Notes under the pieces: model-generated | Databases searched by the model: none | The model's input: the letters and a program-made list of their open reading frames with translations, nothing else | Told to the model about the DNA's origin: nothing | Shown here: positions 15,979-24,229 of the stretch, piece by piece | Numbering within the stretch: the first letter of the stretch is position 1 | Layout of the letters: the number at the start of each line of letters is the position of its first letter | Assembly: GCA_025999115.1 (NCBI GenBank) | Contig: BNWW01000033.1 | Coordinates: forward strand, 1-25,496 | Direction of reading: 5' to 3' | DNA: 25,496 nt | Origin: Bacteroidia bacterium | GTDB taxonomy: Bacteria > Bacteroidota > Bacteroidia > Bacteroidales > Azobacteroidaceae | Position numbers and translations under genes: made by a program

Positions 15979-17898
15979 TTATTTTAATAATTGAGCATTT
16001 AATCCTTGCAACGTTTCCAACACATTGCTTCTCACGTTAATGAAATTCGTAATACCTTGCGCTTTCAAATCTTCCGTGCAGGCAGGAGCGCCGGCTACGA
16101 TGAGTACGGGTGAATAATTATTCGCTCCTGCAATGGCTTGCTGTGCTTCGGGTGCGAAAACGGCGTATTCATCATCACTCGAACAAAGAACGATAATATC
16201 GGCTCCGGCTTTGCGAGCAGCTTCCACCCCTTCGGCTATCGTTTCAAATCCGAGATTGTCAATCACTTTATAGCCCGCGCAAGCCAAGAAATTGCAGGAG
16301 AATTGCGAACGCGCCAAACGCATCGCCAAATTACCGGTGGTAAGCATAAACGCTTTAATTTCTTTACCCGATTTTTCGACGGACAAACGCAAGGTTTCAA
16401 ATTCTTCGCCCAGACGTTTGGTATTCAAAACGACCGTGTCATTGCGGACTTGATCCGCAATCCCACATTGACATATATTTTTCGGGGGATTCCCGCTTTC
16501 GTGGGAATGACGGTTTGATTTTTCCGTAAAATTCGGAAATTGATTCGTCCCCAACAAAATTTCCCGGCGTTGCGCAACCGCTTTAAACCGTTTATCGGCG
16601 CTTGCATTGATAATTTTCTGAATATCGCCGGCTTTCACCGATTCGTAAAAACCTTTTTCTTCCGTTTCGAGGAAAATTTTCCATGCTTCCTGCGCAATCG
16701 AATCAGTCAGCGTTTCGATGTAATACGAGCCGCCGGCCGGGTCGGTTACCTTATCAAAATGACATTCTTCCTTCAACAACAATTGTTGATTGCGGGCGAT
16801 GCGTTCCGAAAAATCGTCCGGTGTTTGATAAGCTGCATCGAAAGCGTTTACCAACAAGGAATTAACGCCGCCGATACTTGCCGACATCGCTTCGGTTTGC
16901 GTACGTAATAAATTCACATACGCATCGAAAACCGTTACATTGAAAGTAGAAGTTTGTGCAAAAATATTGATTTTTTCCGAACAGCGACATTCGTGATTTT
17001 CGCCTTCGTTGGAGCAATCTTTATCGCATTTCGGTTCGTAAGCTTTCACGATTTCGGCCCACAACCAACGGGCTGCGCGAAATTTCGCGATTTCCATAAA
17101 ATAATTGCTTCCGATTCCGAAGTTGAATTTGATTTTTTTCGCCGCCGTAGCTGGTTCGATACCGCTTTCGACCAATCGTTTCAAAATTTCATTTCCCCAA
17201 GCCAAAGCGTAACCGAGTTCTTGCGTAATGAACGAACCGGCATTGTTGAACAAATAAGCGTTTACGCCGAAAATACGATATTTCGGTAATTCCAAAGCCG
17301 TAGCGATTGCTTCGTTCATCACTTGCAACCATTCCGTTTTTACGTGGCCTTTTCGGAGAATAATTCCGATAAAATCCACATTGACGGAGCCTTGCAATTT
17401 CGACAAAGGGTAATTTTTTGATTTGAAATAAGCGGTTAACAAGCGAATCAATTCCACAGACTTCATATTACAAGTCGTAAAATTCAATTCCACGTGTTCG
17501 GGCAAGATGCCGTCGAGTAGGGTAGCGATGGTTTTTTCCGTTACATCTTCGCTTGCAATTTTGAATCCCAACGAATTGACGCCTTTGTTCAAAACATCCA
17601 GCGCTTTTTTGTTGGCTTCCGCCGGATTTTCTACTGCAATGTCTTGACGAACTAACCACTCATTGTCTTTTTTCGTTCCGCGCACGTAAGGAAATATTCC
17701 GGCTTGTGATTCGGTTATTTTCAAATCTTCCATGTCTTCCGCACGGTAAAACGGTTGCACGCTAAACCCTTCGTTGGTTTTCCAAACGAGTTTTTTCTCG
17801 AAATCGGCGCCTTTCAAGTCGGCTGTAATTTTGTCTTTCCATTGTTCCGTGGAAATGGAAGGAAATTCCGAGAAAAGTTTTTCTTTAGATTGACTCAT
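15979..17898 (-). CDS. mutA: Methylmalonyl-CoA mutase, small subunit
   Basis: 639 residues. It is the non-catalytic beta subunit of the heterodimeric mutase. The barrel-like domain has FGIGSNYFMEIAKFRAARW (read in parts), AQTSTFN, LRTQTEAMSAS and VTDPAGGSYYIE. The C-terminal B12-like domain lacks DxHxxG, as usual for small subunits, but keeps MLTTGNLAMR, FLACAGYKVIDN and VLCSSDDEY. A Cys set (C291, C295, C304, C306) lies before AQTSTFN and may bind metal; I recall similar Cys in related subunits. Residues about 463-488 are encoded by an inserted palindromic repeat, in frame, in the linker between the domains. The gene has a well-formed promoter and is first in an operon followed by ubiA-like, CPBP and mutB. 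Confidence 0.93.
   Translation of the reverse strand: MSQSKEKLFSEFPSISTEQWKDKITADLKGADFEKKLVWKTNEGFSVQPFYRAEDMEDLKITESQAGIFPYVRGTKKDNEWLVRQDIAVENPAEANKKALDVLNKGVNSLGFKIASEDVTEKTIATLLDGILPEHVELNFTTCNMKSVELIRLLTAYFKSKNYPLSKLQGSVNVDFIGIILRKGHVKTEWLQVMNEAIATALELPKYRIFGVNAYLFNNAGSFITQELGYALAWGNEILKRLVESGIEPATAAKKIKFNFGIGSNYFMEIAKFRAARWLWAEIVKAYEPKCDKDCSNEGENHECRCSEKINIFAQTSTFNVTVFDAYVNLLRTQTEAMSASIGGVNSLLVNAFDAAYQTPDDFSERIARNQQLLLKEECHFDKVTDPAGGSYYIETLTDSIAQEAWKIFLETEEKGFYESVKAGDIQKIINASADKRFKAVAQRREILLGTNQFPNFTEKSNRHSHESGNPPKNICQCGIADQVRNDTVVLNTKRLGEEFETLRLSVEKSGKEIKAFMLTTGNLAMRLARSQFSCNFLACAGYKVIDNLGFETIAEGVEAARKAGADIIVLCSSDDEYAVFAPEAQQAIAGANNYSPVLIVAGAPACTEDLKAQGITNFINVRSNVLETLQGLNAQLLK
16433..16514. 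repeat. Palindromic repeat element inserted in mutA
   Basis: About 80 bases with inverted ends: accgtgtcatt on the left and aatgacggt on the right. Inside are two hairpins: attgcgga/tccgcaat (16441-16448 with 16454-16461, perfect) and attcccgc/gtgggaat (16489-16496 with 16501-16508, one G-T pair, loop tttc). In the frame of mutA it gives RHSHESGNP to GIADQVRNDT; other frames give VIPTKAGIP and VIADLIRNP. These peptides are the familiar translations of the GTCATTGCGG...GGGAATGAC repeat seen in many bacterial genomes. The element keeps the frame open and resembles, in logic, the Rickettsia palindromic elements found inside genes. Confidence 0.8.
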
Positions 17899-18204
17899 AC
17901 CTTATATATATATTATTAATTATGTTAAAATCAGGCGTTTTTTAAATGGCCGCGCAAAAGTACAATAAATTGTCGGTATTTGCAATAAAAAACTTTGGCA
18001 TGGTTTTTGCTACACAACCCATTACCGTTTTTAATATGCGGAAACAAGGTTTTAGAGTATGTTGATTGAAGAAAGTATTTAGACGTATTACGCTAGGAAG
18101 GGTCGTTATCGATTCATCCGGTGTTTTTTTATTTTAAACAATCAGCTATTGAGAAAAATACAATAATAATTAATAAATTCTAAAAATTTAAAAACATTTA
18201 CAAA
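17899..18204. other. Intergenic region between divergent mutA and FISUMP genes
   Basis: A 306-base, AT-rich stretch without a supported gene. It holds the mutA promoter at its left side. Toward the FISUMP gene I see no TAnnTTTG box, no clear hairpin and no tRNA. The last 60 bases are very A/T-rich and may act as an unstructured translation enhancer. The promoter of the FISUMP cluster may therefore be of another type. Confidence 0.5.
17955..17985 (-). promoter_or_regulatory. Putative mutA promoter (-33 and -7)
   Basis: On the minus strand, TTG at 17983-17985 and TACTTTTG at 17955-17962 are separated by 20 bases. This is the best fit to the Bacteroidota TTTG-N19-21-TAnnTTTG promoter in the window. 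It lies 57 bases before the mutA ATG. Confidence 0.6.
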
Positions 18205-19329
18205 ATGAAGAAAGTATTTTATCTGATGCTGCTGTGCCTATGGACGGCAACGAGTGCAAATGCTCAATTGACCATCGGATTGGATCAAGTGCCGCATCCG
18301 GCAGCCGGTTTGGATTTATCTCCGGTTAGTGCCATGGAAAGGGGATTGTTATTGCCGCGTGTCGAACTGAAATCCGATCCGGCGATATTTGTTTTACGCA
18401 CCGATAATGCTGCTGTCGATGTGCAAACGGCGCAAGGTATGTTGGTTTACAATACGGCCGGTGTACAGGATGGTCCCGGTGTATATGTATGGAACGGCAG
18501 CCGCTGGAGTTTGGTAAACGCCCCTGCTGCTACGGGTACCACTTCCGATTGCTCATTTGTGATGGATGTGGATGGAAATGTATATCAAGCCCGTCAGTTT
18601 GGTAGTCAATGTTGGATGACTTCCAATTTGCGCACGACCCGCACAAAAAGCGGAGCGCTTTTACAAAGTGTTCGTACAAATTCGGCTTATTTCAATTTAA
18701 ATCCGGGGGCGGGTGCAGTTGCTTGGGAAAACAACCGGGTTACTTACCATACCGAAACATCGGCAACCGTGAATGCCTTATTTTCCGTAAACGATGTGGT
18801 TTATGATTGGGATTACAATGCTTTTGCCAATCAATACGGTTTTTATTATAAACAAGCGGAAGCTAAAACGGCTTGTCCCGAAGGATGGAAATTACCGGCC
18901 AATGACGATTTTAACACCTTGGTAACCACTTTGGGAACAGATGCCGGTAAAAAAATGAAAGCAAATAATTATAAATACAGTAGTAATCCTACTTCTCGTG
19001 TAAAACAGTTGGATAATAGCCAAATATTTACGGGCGCATGGGGTGGTTATGTGTCGAGTGATCCGCGCAATGCGGGCTTTTTGGCTTTACCCGGCGGTGC
19101 GGTAAGTATGACTGCTGCTAACAGTGGTCTGATCGGTGATAAAAACAGCAACACGGCGGTGGGTTCTATTTCGATTGCCCCGGCCGGAGGTAATGGTTTT
19201 GCGAAATTCGCTTATTGGTGGACAAGCAATGATAATATTGCAAAAAAATTAGATGCGGCTTCCGATGAATTGACATCGGCTTCGACCACAGCAAGTGATT
19301 TAGTGGGCGTGCGTTGTATCAAAGAATAA
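18205..19329 (+). CDS. Exported FISUMP-domain protein, copy 1
   Basis: 374 residues. A signal peptide ends at ANA20, and the mature protein starts with Gln. Residues about 22-105 form a domain often found at the start of Bacteroidota surface proteins: LTIG...HPAAGLDL...GLLLPR...GMLVYNT...GVYVWNGSRW. Residues 116-374 match the Fibrobacter succinogenes major paralogous domain (TIGR02145/PF09603): DVDGNVYQARQFGSQCWMTSNLR, CPEGWKLPANDDF, YWWTSN and GVRCIKE (each read as separate motifs). C116, C136, C224 and C371 probably form disulfides. The function of the domain is unknown; it is thought to be extracellular. There is no T9SS C-terminal signal. It is followed after 36 bases by the glycine-rich gene, so they are likely co-transcribed. 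Confidence 0.85.
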   Translation: MKKVFYLMLLCLWTATSANAQLTIGLDQVPHPAAGLDLSPVSAMERGLLLPRVELKSDPAIFVLRTDNAAVDVQTAQGMLVYNTAGVQDGPGVYVWNGSRWSLVNAPAATGTTSDCSFVMDVDGNVYQARQFGSQCWMTSNLRTTRTKSGALLQSVRTNSAYFNLNPGAGAVAWENNRVTYHTETSATVNALFSVNDVVYDWDYNAFANQYGFYYKQAEAKTACPEGWKLPANDDFNTLVTTLGTDAGKKMKANNYKYSSNPTSRVKQLDNSQIFTGAWGGYVSSDPRNAGFLALPGGAVSMTAANSGLIGDKNSNTAVGSISIAPAGGNGFAKFAYWWTSNDNIAKKLDAASDELTSASTTASDLVGVRCIKE

Positions 19330-19365
19330 TCGTCTGTTTTAATTATTAAAAAATAAGAAAAAAAT

Positions 19366-22300
19366 ATGAAAAAGATAAAATTATTTGCAATTTTCTGTTT
19401 GTTATCCGCTTTTGTTTTTCAAATGAAAGCGCAAACAGTATCAGTATCTGTATATGTGGAATATAAAAAGGCTACTCCTACGGAAGCCGATGCTTTTGCG
19501 TTTCCGGCTATTCCTAATGCAAGCGATGCTATGATTGCAGCGTGGGGTGGCGGTGGTCGTGGTGCGCGCACTACAAGAAATTTGACAGAATGTTATGCCG
19601 GCGGCGGTGGCGGCGGTGGTTTTGTGATGTACAAAGCCGGTCCAAACGGCATCGGTTGGCCGATTCAAAAATATGTGTCTTGGGTGGTTGTCGGTGAAGG
19701 CGGCGGCGTAGTAGATAAATATTGGGCCGATGGCGGAGCTTCTTCTTTCGGAAATGATTATTTCGGTCGTATCCGCGCTCGCGGAGGTATTCACGGTACA
19801 GACGACTCTACTGTGGGCGGCGCTGCCGGACAAGGTACTTATAGCAACGGAAACGATGCGACCGGTTATACTATATCCAGCGTGTTGGAAAACTATCCTT
19901 CCAATTTGATTATGCGAACAGGTGGTAAAGGAGGTAATGGAAACAACAGAAATGAAAAATCGGGCAATGGCGGTACTTCAGCCGGTCTTTATGCAAGTTC
20001 AAATCCTTGGGGATACACTCCGTTTGATGCGGTATTTTCGGCTGTAGACGGACAAGCAGGAGGCGCATACGTTTCCAAAAATCAATACAATAGCGCTAAT
20101 TATGAATGGATCGGTAATGGCGGACAAGGTAGCGGTTCTCCCGGATCGACTCACTATGCAGGTAATGGCGATCAACCGGGTGGCGGCGGAGGCGCCAGCG
20201 CACACGATCATCTGTTGACTTCTACCGATCATAAAAACGGAGCCAATGGATGGGTTATCGTAAAATTCAATTATAATTTACCGGAAGCACAAGATCTTCT
20301 CAGCGCTTCGGTGGCTGAAAACATTTGCGGAACCACCACATTGAGTATCATTAATTCCGATATGTGGGAAAATGTAGAATGGTATAAAGTTGGCACAAGT
20401 TCTCCTGTAAGTACAACTGCTTCTTATACGGTACCGGCCGGCACAAGCGGATCTTATTATGTTACGGCAGAACGTCGTGCGATGGCTTTTGAATTTGAAG
20501 GGGCTACTTCTCTTTCGGTTTCAGGATATTCTCCCCAAATTTTCGAAATTACAACCACGGAATATGATAAAAATAATAATGGTAAGCATTACCGGATAAC
20601 CGGCCGTAAATTAACAGTTAAAAAATCAGGTACTACTTATAATTCCCGTATAATCAATGTAATCAGCTCAGCTTCCATCACTCCGGTTCTCAAACCGAAA
20701 AATACGGTGATTGATGCAGCTACGGCAACAATAGTTACCGATCTAAAATCGGATACGATCTTTGTTACGACCAAGAGTCGTGCGTTTGATTTAAGCAAAT
20801 GTTTGACCGACGCTTATCTCGGTTCGCTCGGCGCCAATAATTTGGTTGTATATTATTGGAAAGACGGCGAAGCCGCGTTTACTTCTACGCAAAAAGATAG
20901 AAATATTGCCGGCGATATTGAATTGTATCATACAGGCGCTATCAAAACCACATCGGGATGTAACAGTGACATACGCCATATTGTGGTTAGTTTTATAGGA
21001 AGTGATATTTCGATTTGGGCGCCCGGTATCGGTGGCGCCGGAGGTGATCTGACATCGTGGACAGAAGCTAAAAACTGGGTAAAAGGGGCAGTACCCCATC
21101 GGAAATCAATTGTGTATATTCCAGGTTTTCTCCCCAAAAGCAATAATCTAAATACAGTGGTTAAAACTTTCCCGAAATTAACTTCCGGTGATAATGCAAA
21201 ATGCCACGAAATTTATTTTACACAAGGCGGAGAAATTACGAATTTACAATATCTGACATACGATAGCGCTCATGTACAGTTGAATTTGGGTTTAGCTAAC
21301 CAAACGGAACTCCCCGATATTTCCGCTGTAATTTCCGGCGGAGAATATGATCATTTGGATTTGTCGGCAGCATTGGGTTTGGATTCCAGATACAAAAATG
21401 TTATCGAACGGGATCGTTGGTATATGTTGTCCGCTCCTCTGAAACAAATAGTTTCGGGCGACTATTCTTTCGGCGGTGTTCCCGCTACTTATATTCGTAA
21501 ATTTAAATCGGGATCCGCAACTACGACCAGCGCATTGCAAGGAAGTTGGGATAATTATATTCAATCGACGGTAGAACCGTTAAGTCCGGGCGAAGGCTTT
21601 GCTTTCTTTGTGAATCCCAAACAGGACGAGAATTCTTATCGCGAATCGGAATATTTGTTTACTCCCGACGACCATTTGATCAAGAAAAATGTAGGGTTAC
21701 AGGAAATTAACGGTATTCTTGAATTTCCGTATTTCGATGCGGAAACCAATTTGGCAGGCGCCGCACAACAAAAAGCGCACCGTTCACATCTGTATCGTCC
21801 CGCAGAAAAAAAGAGCTATTTCTTCGATTATTTGAGCGATGATTTGGATTTGGTATGGGATGGTAGTCCCAAAAGTATTGTCCGCACAAATGATGCATAT
21901 AAATTGAATACGACGAATGTAAACTATTCGGTAACGGCTTCGCAAGGCGTTGATGGGAATAGAATGGCAATGGTCGGTAATCCTTATATGTCCACAATCG
22001 ATTTTGTGAAATTCCAAACGGCAAATACTACAGCTCTTAAAGATAGCTATTATATATTTAAGAGTGAGTTTAATACGGTTACTGACAGCTGGGTGTCCTA
22101 TTTTGCTACCTATGGCAATCTGGCCGGTTATACGGGAGTAGTATTAGGAGGAGATCAAACGGATGTCAATCAATACATTGCTCCTATGCAGTCGTTTATC
22201 GTAGAAATGAAGACAAATTCGTCTAATTTAGCATTTAATATTGCCGATATATCAACTCCGCGTCCTCAGGATGTAAGCGCTAGTTTGCGTTCCGATGAAG

Positions 22301-23010
22301 AGGTTTTCAACAAATTGAGCATTACGGCGCACAATCAATACGGAACCGTTCTTGCTTCCGTATTGCGTATCGAAGAAGGTCAATCCGAGATTTCCGATTG
22401 GGATGTAACTAAAATTTTGGCGGGAATGCATAATCTCCCCGAAGTATATACTTTGAAATCGAACGGCGAAGGTGCAAGTCGCGGTATTGCTGCTAATTTC
22501 ATCGGTAAAGAAGCCGTATTGATTCCGATCGGTTTGGCAACCGGCTATACGGGTAAAATCACTTTAGGGCTTGAAGGTATGGATGCTTTCGACGGCCATA
22601 TCCTTTTTATAGATACCGAAAGAGATTTTGAAACGGAAGTTACCGGTCAATCGAAATTTGAATACGAATTTGATTACACACCTGCTTGGGCTAATTCGAT
22701 TGTCCCGGAAATGGAAGCTTCCGAAAACCGTTTCTTCTTGCGCGTATCGGCCGGAACAACCGGTATCGACGAATGGGAAGATTCGAATGCCGGCGTACAA
22801 GCTTATCTTACCGCTTCTTCCGTGCGTTTCAACGCTTACGATGCAATTCAATCGATTAATATCTACGATGTACAAGGTCGCTTGGTATATCAAAATGCAG
22901 GTTTGAATAAACTTTCTTACGATGTGAATAAACAACTTATTCCCACGATTGCGATTGCACAAGTAACTACGGAAAAAGGTAGCTATACGATCAAATTGAT
23001 CAATAAATAA
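19366..23010 (+). CDS. Large glycine-rich exported protein with T9SS-type C-terminus
   Basis: 1214 residues. The signal peptide ends at KA22, and the mature protein starts with Gln. Residues about 28-295 form a glycine-rich domain (GGGGRGAR, AGGGGGGGFV, GGKGGNGN, PGGGGGASAH). An Ig-like part follows (NICGTTTLSI, WYKVG, YYVTAERRA). The middle has a 'TSWTEAKNW..G.VPHR...VYIPG' segment and a 'RDRWYMLSAPL...LSPGEGFAFFV' segment, both of kinds common in Bacteroidales secreted proteins. The end (about 1135-1214) resembles a type A T9SS sorting domain, with INIYDVQGRLVYQ and a final SYTIKLINK, but the usual 'G.YI..V' is altered to IAIAQVTT. It is probably secreted across the outer membrane and attached at the surface. 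The binding partner is unknown. Its paralogue begins at 24230. Confidence 0.75.
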   Translation: MKKIKLFAIFCLLSAFVFQMKAQTVSVSVYVEYKKATPTEADAFAFPAIPNASDAMIAAWGGGGRGARTTRNLTECYAGGGGGGGFVMYKAGPNGIGWPIQKYVSWVVVGEGGGVVDKYWADGGASSFGNDYFGRIRARGGIHGTDDSTVGGAAGQGTYSNGNDATGYTISSVLENYPSNLIMRTGGKGGNGNNRNEKSGNGGTSAGLYASSNPWGYTPFDAVFSAVDGQAGGAYVSKNQYNSANYEWIGNGGQGSGSPGSTHYAGNGDQPGGGGGASAHDHLLTSTDHKNGANGWVIVKFNYNLPEAQDLLSASVAENICGTTTLSIINSDMWENVEWYKVGTSSPVSTTASYTVPAGTSGSYYVTAERRAMAFEFEGATSLSVSGYSPQIFEITTTEYDKNNNGKHYRITGRKLTVKKSGTTYNSRIINVISSASITPVLKPKNTVIDAATATIVTDLKSDTIFVTTKSRAFDLSKCLTDAYLGSLGANNLVVYYWKDGEAAFTSTQKDRNIAGDIELYHTGAIKTTSGCNSDIRHIVVSFIGSDISIWAPGIGGAGGDLTSWTEAKNWVKGAVPHRKSIVYIPGFLPKSNNLNTVVKTFPKLTSGDNAKCHEIYFTQGGEITNLQYLTYDSAHVQLNLGLANQTELPDISAVISGGEYDHLDLSAALGLDSRYKNVIERDRWYMLSAPLKQIVSGDYSFGGVPATYIRKFKSGSATTTSALQGSWDNYIQSTVEPLSPGEGFAFFVNPKQDENSYRESEYLFTPDDHLIKKNVGLQEINGILEFPYFDAETNLAGAAQQKAHRSHLYRPAEKKSYFFDYLSDDLDLVWDGSPKSIVRTNDAYKLNTTNVNYSVTASQGVDGNRMAMVGNPYMSTIDFVKFQTANTTALKDSYYIFKSEFNTVTDSWVSYFATYGNLAGYTGVVLGGDQTDVNQYIAPMQSFIVEMKTNSSNLAFNIADISTPRPQDVSASLRSDEEVFNKLSITAHNQYGTVLASVLRIEEGQSEISDWDVTKILAGMHNLPEVYTLKSNGEGASRGIAANFIGKEAVLIPIGLATGYTGKITLGLEGMDAFDGHILFIDTERDFETEVTGQSKFEYEFDYTPAWANSIVPEMEASENRFFLRVSAGTTGIDEWEDSNAGVQAYLTASSVRFNAYDAIQSINIYDVQGRLVYQNAGLNKLSYDVNKQLIPTIAIAQVTTEKGSYTIKLINK

Positions 23011-23028
23011 ATCTCAAAAGATTGAACA

Positions 23029-24195
23029 ATGAAGAAGATATTATATATAATGCTGCTGATTATAGTCGGGCGATCAACTTGTGTGCAAGCACAGGTTGCC
23101 ATCGGCGGCGATCAGGATCCGCATCCGGCAGCGATTTTAGATTTGTCGGTATTAGGCCCGCAGAAATTGGGGTTTTTGATGCCGCGCGCTATTCTTAGAA
23201 CAGACGAGAGAGATTTTGTATTAAATACCAATGCAGAATCGGATAAAAGCAAAGCGTCGGGAATGCTTGTCTATAATATGTCGAACTTGCGTCCCAGAGG
23301 AGTGTATGTTTGGAGTGGCGATCAATGGATTTCGTTAAGTAATTTGGCCACGAGCGCCGGCGACTGCAAAACCGTATGGGATATTGACGGCAATGTATAT
23401 CATGCGAAAAAATTCGGCGACCAATGTTGGATGACTGATAATTTACGGGTCTCCCGTTCAAAAACCGGAAGAATGTTAAGTAATGTATTAGTCAATTCTC
23501 CTTACGGCGAGGGCGAATATTATCGAACCGCTACGGTGCAATGGGCGAATCATCAGGTAAATTATTACCCTTCGGCCGATGCTTCCCTGAAATACGGTTC
23601 TAAAAACCCGGTCGATGCCGAGATGGTTCCTTATGATTTGGATTTCAACGCATTTGCCAATCAATTCGGTTTCCATTATGCTTGGGAAGATGCCAAACAG
23701 GCTTGTCCCGATGGATGGAAATTGCCGGCGGCGGCCGATTTCAATGCTTTGGCAGCCGGTTACGGAGGAACGACTGTTGCCGGAAAATACTTGAAAGCGA
23801 ATAATCGCTGGTATTATCAATCGGCTCCGGATGGAACGGATGGAAGTAACCTGCTGAAAGGCTATCAATGGGGTGGTTTTGAACCGAATGATCTCAATAA
23901 TGTAGGTTTTAACGGTCTTCCTAACGGATTTATTCAAGCCGACGGTGCATTACCGGTAGAGGATGAATATGATGAACCGAGAAGTAGAGCGATTGGCGAA
24001 TTGGTAAGAGTTTCGGTGCGTGCTTATAGCTTTGGGCGATATGCTCATTGGTGGGTAAGTGATCAGCGCAACGATAAAGTATTAGCGGCTACCGGCAGCG
24101 GTAATGAAGGTTTATTCCCGGTGAATGCATTGAGTCAGCATAGTGCTGCATTGAATGACACCTATCGTCTGGGAGTGCGTTGCATAAAAGAATAA
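23029..24195 (+). CDS. Exported FISUMP-domain protein, copy 2
   Basis: 388 residues, clearly paralogous to the protein at 18205-19329 along its length. The signal peptide ends at VQA21, and Gln is first in the mature form. The N-terminal domain has VAIGGDQDPHPAAILDLS, GFLMPR, GMLVYN and GVYVWSGDQW. The FISUMP domain has DIDGNVYHAKKFGDQCWMTDN, CPDGWKLPAAADF, GRYAHWWVSDQ and a final GVRCIKE. It differs mostly in loops between these motifs, so the duplication is not recent. The start lies 18 bases after the stop of the glycine-rich gene, and a second glycine-rich gene follows after 34 bases. No sorting signal for T9SS is seen at its C-terminus, so it may be periplasmic or bound to its neighbour. 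Confidence 0.85.
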   Translation: MKKILYIMLLIIVGRSTCVQAQVAIGGDQDPHPAAILDLSVLGPQKLGFLMPRAILRTDERDFVLNTNAESDKSKASGMLVYNMSNLRPRGVYVWSGDQWISLSNLATSAGDCKTVWDIDGNVYHAKKFGDQCWMTDNLRVSRSKTGRMLSNVLVNSPYGEGEYYRTATVQWANHQVNYYPSADASLKYGSKNPVDAEMVPYDLDFNAFANQFGFHYAWEDAKQACPDGWKLPAAADFNALAAGYGGTTVAGKYLKANNRWYYQSAPDGTDGSNLLKGYQWGGFEPNDLNNVGFNGLPNGFIQADGALPVEDEYDEPRSRAIGELVRVSVRAYSFGRYAHWWVSDQRNDKVLAATGSGNEGLFPVNALSQHSAALNDTYRLGVRCIKE

Positions 24196-24229
24196 GGGTG
24201 GTCTGATAATTAATATTTGAAGAAAAAAT

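Noticed and set aside
16138..16518. 126-codon plus-strand frame ending in VIADLIRNP and GIPAFVGMTV
   Set aside because: The familiar peptides come from the palindromic repeat read in another frame; the rest is antisense to mutA.
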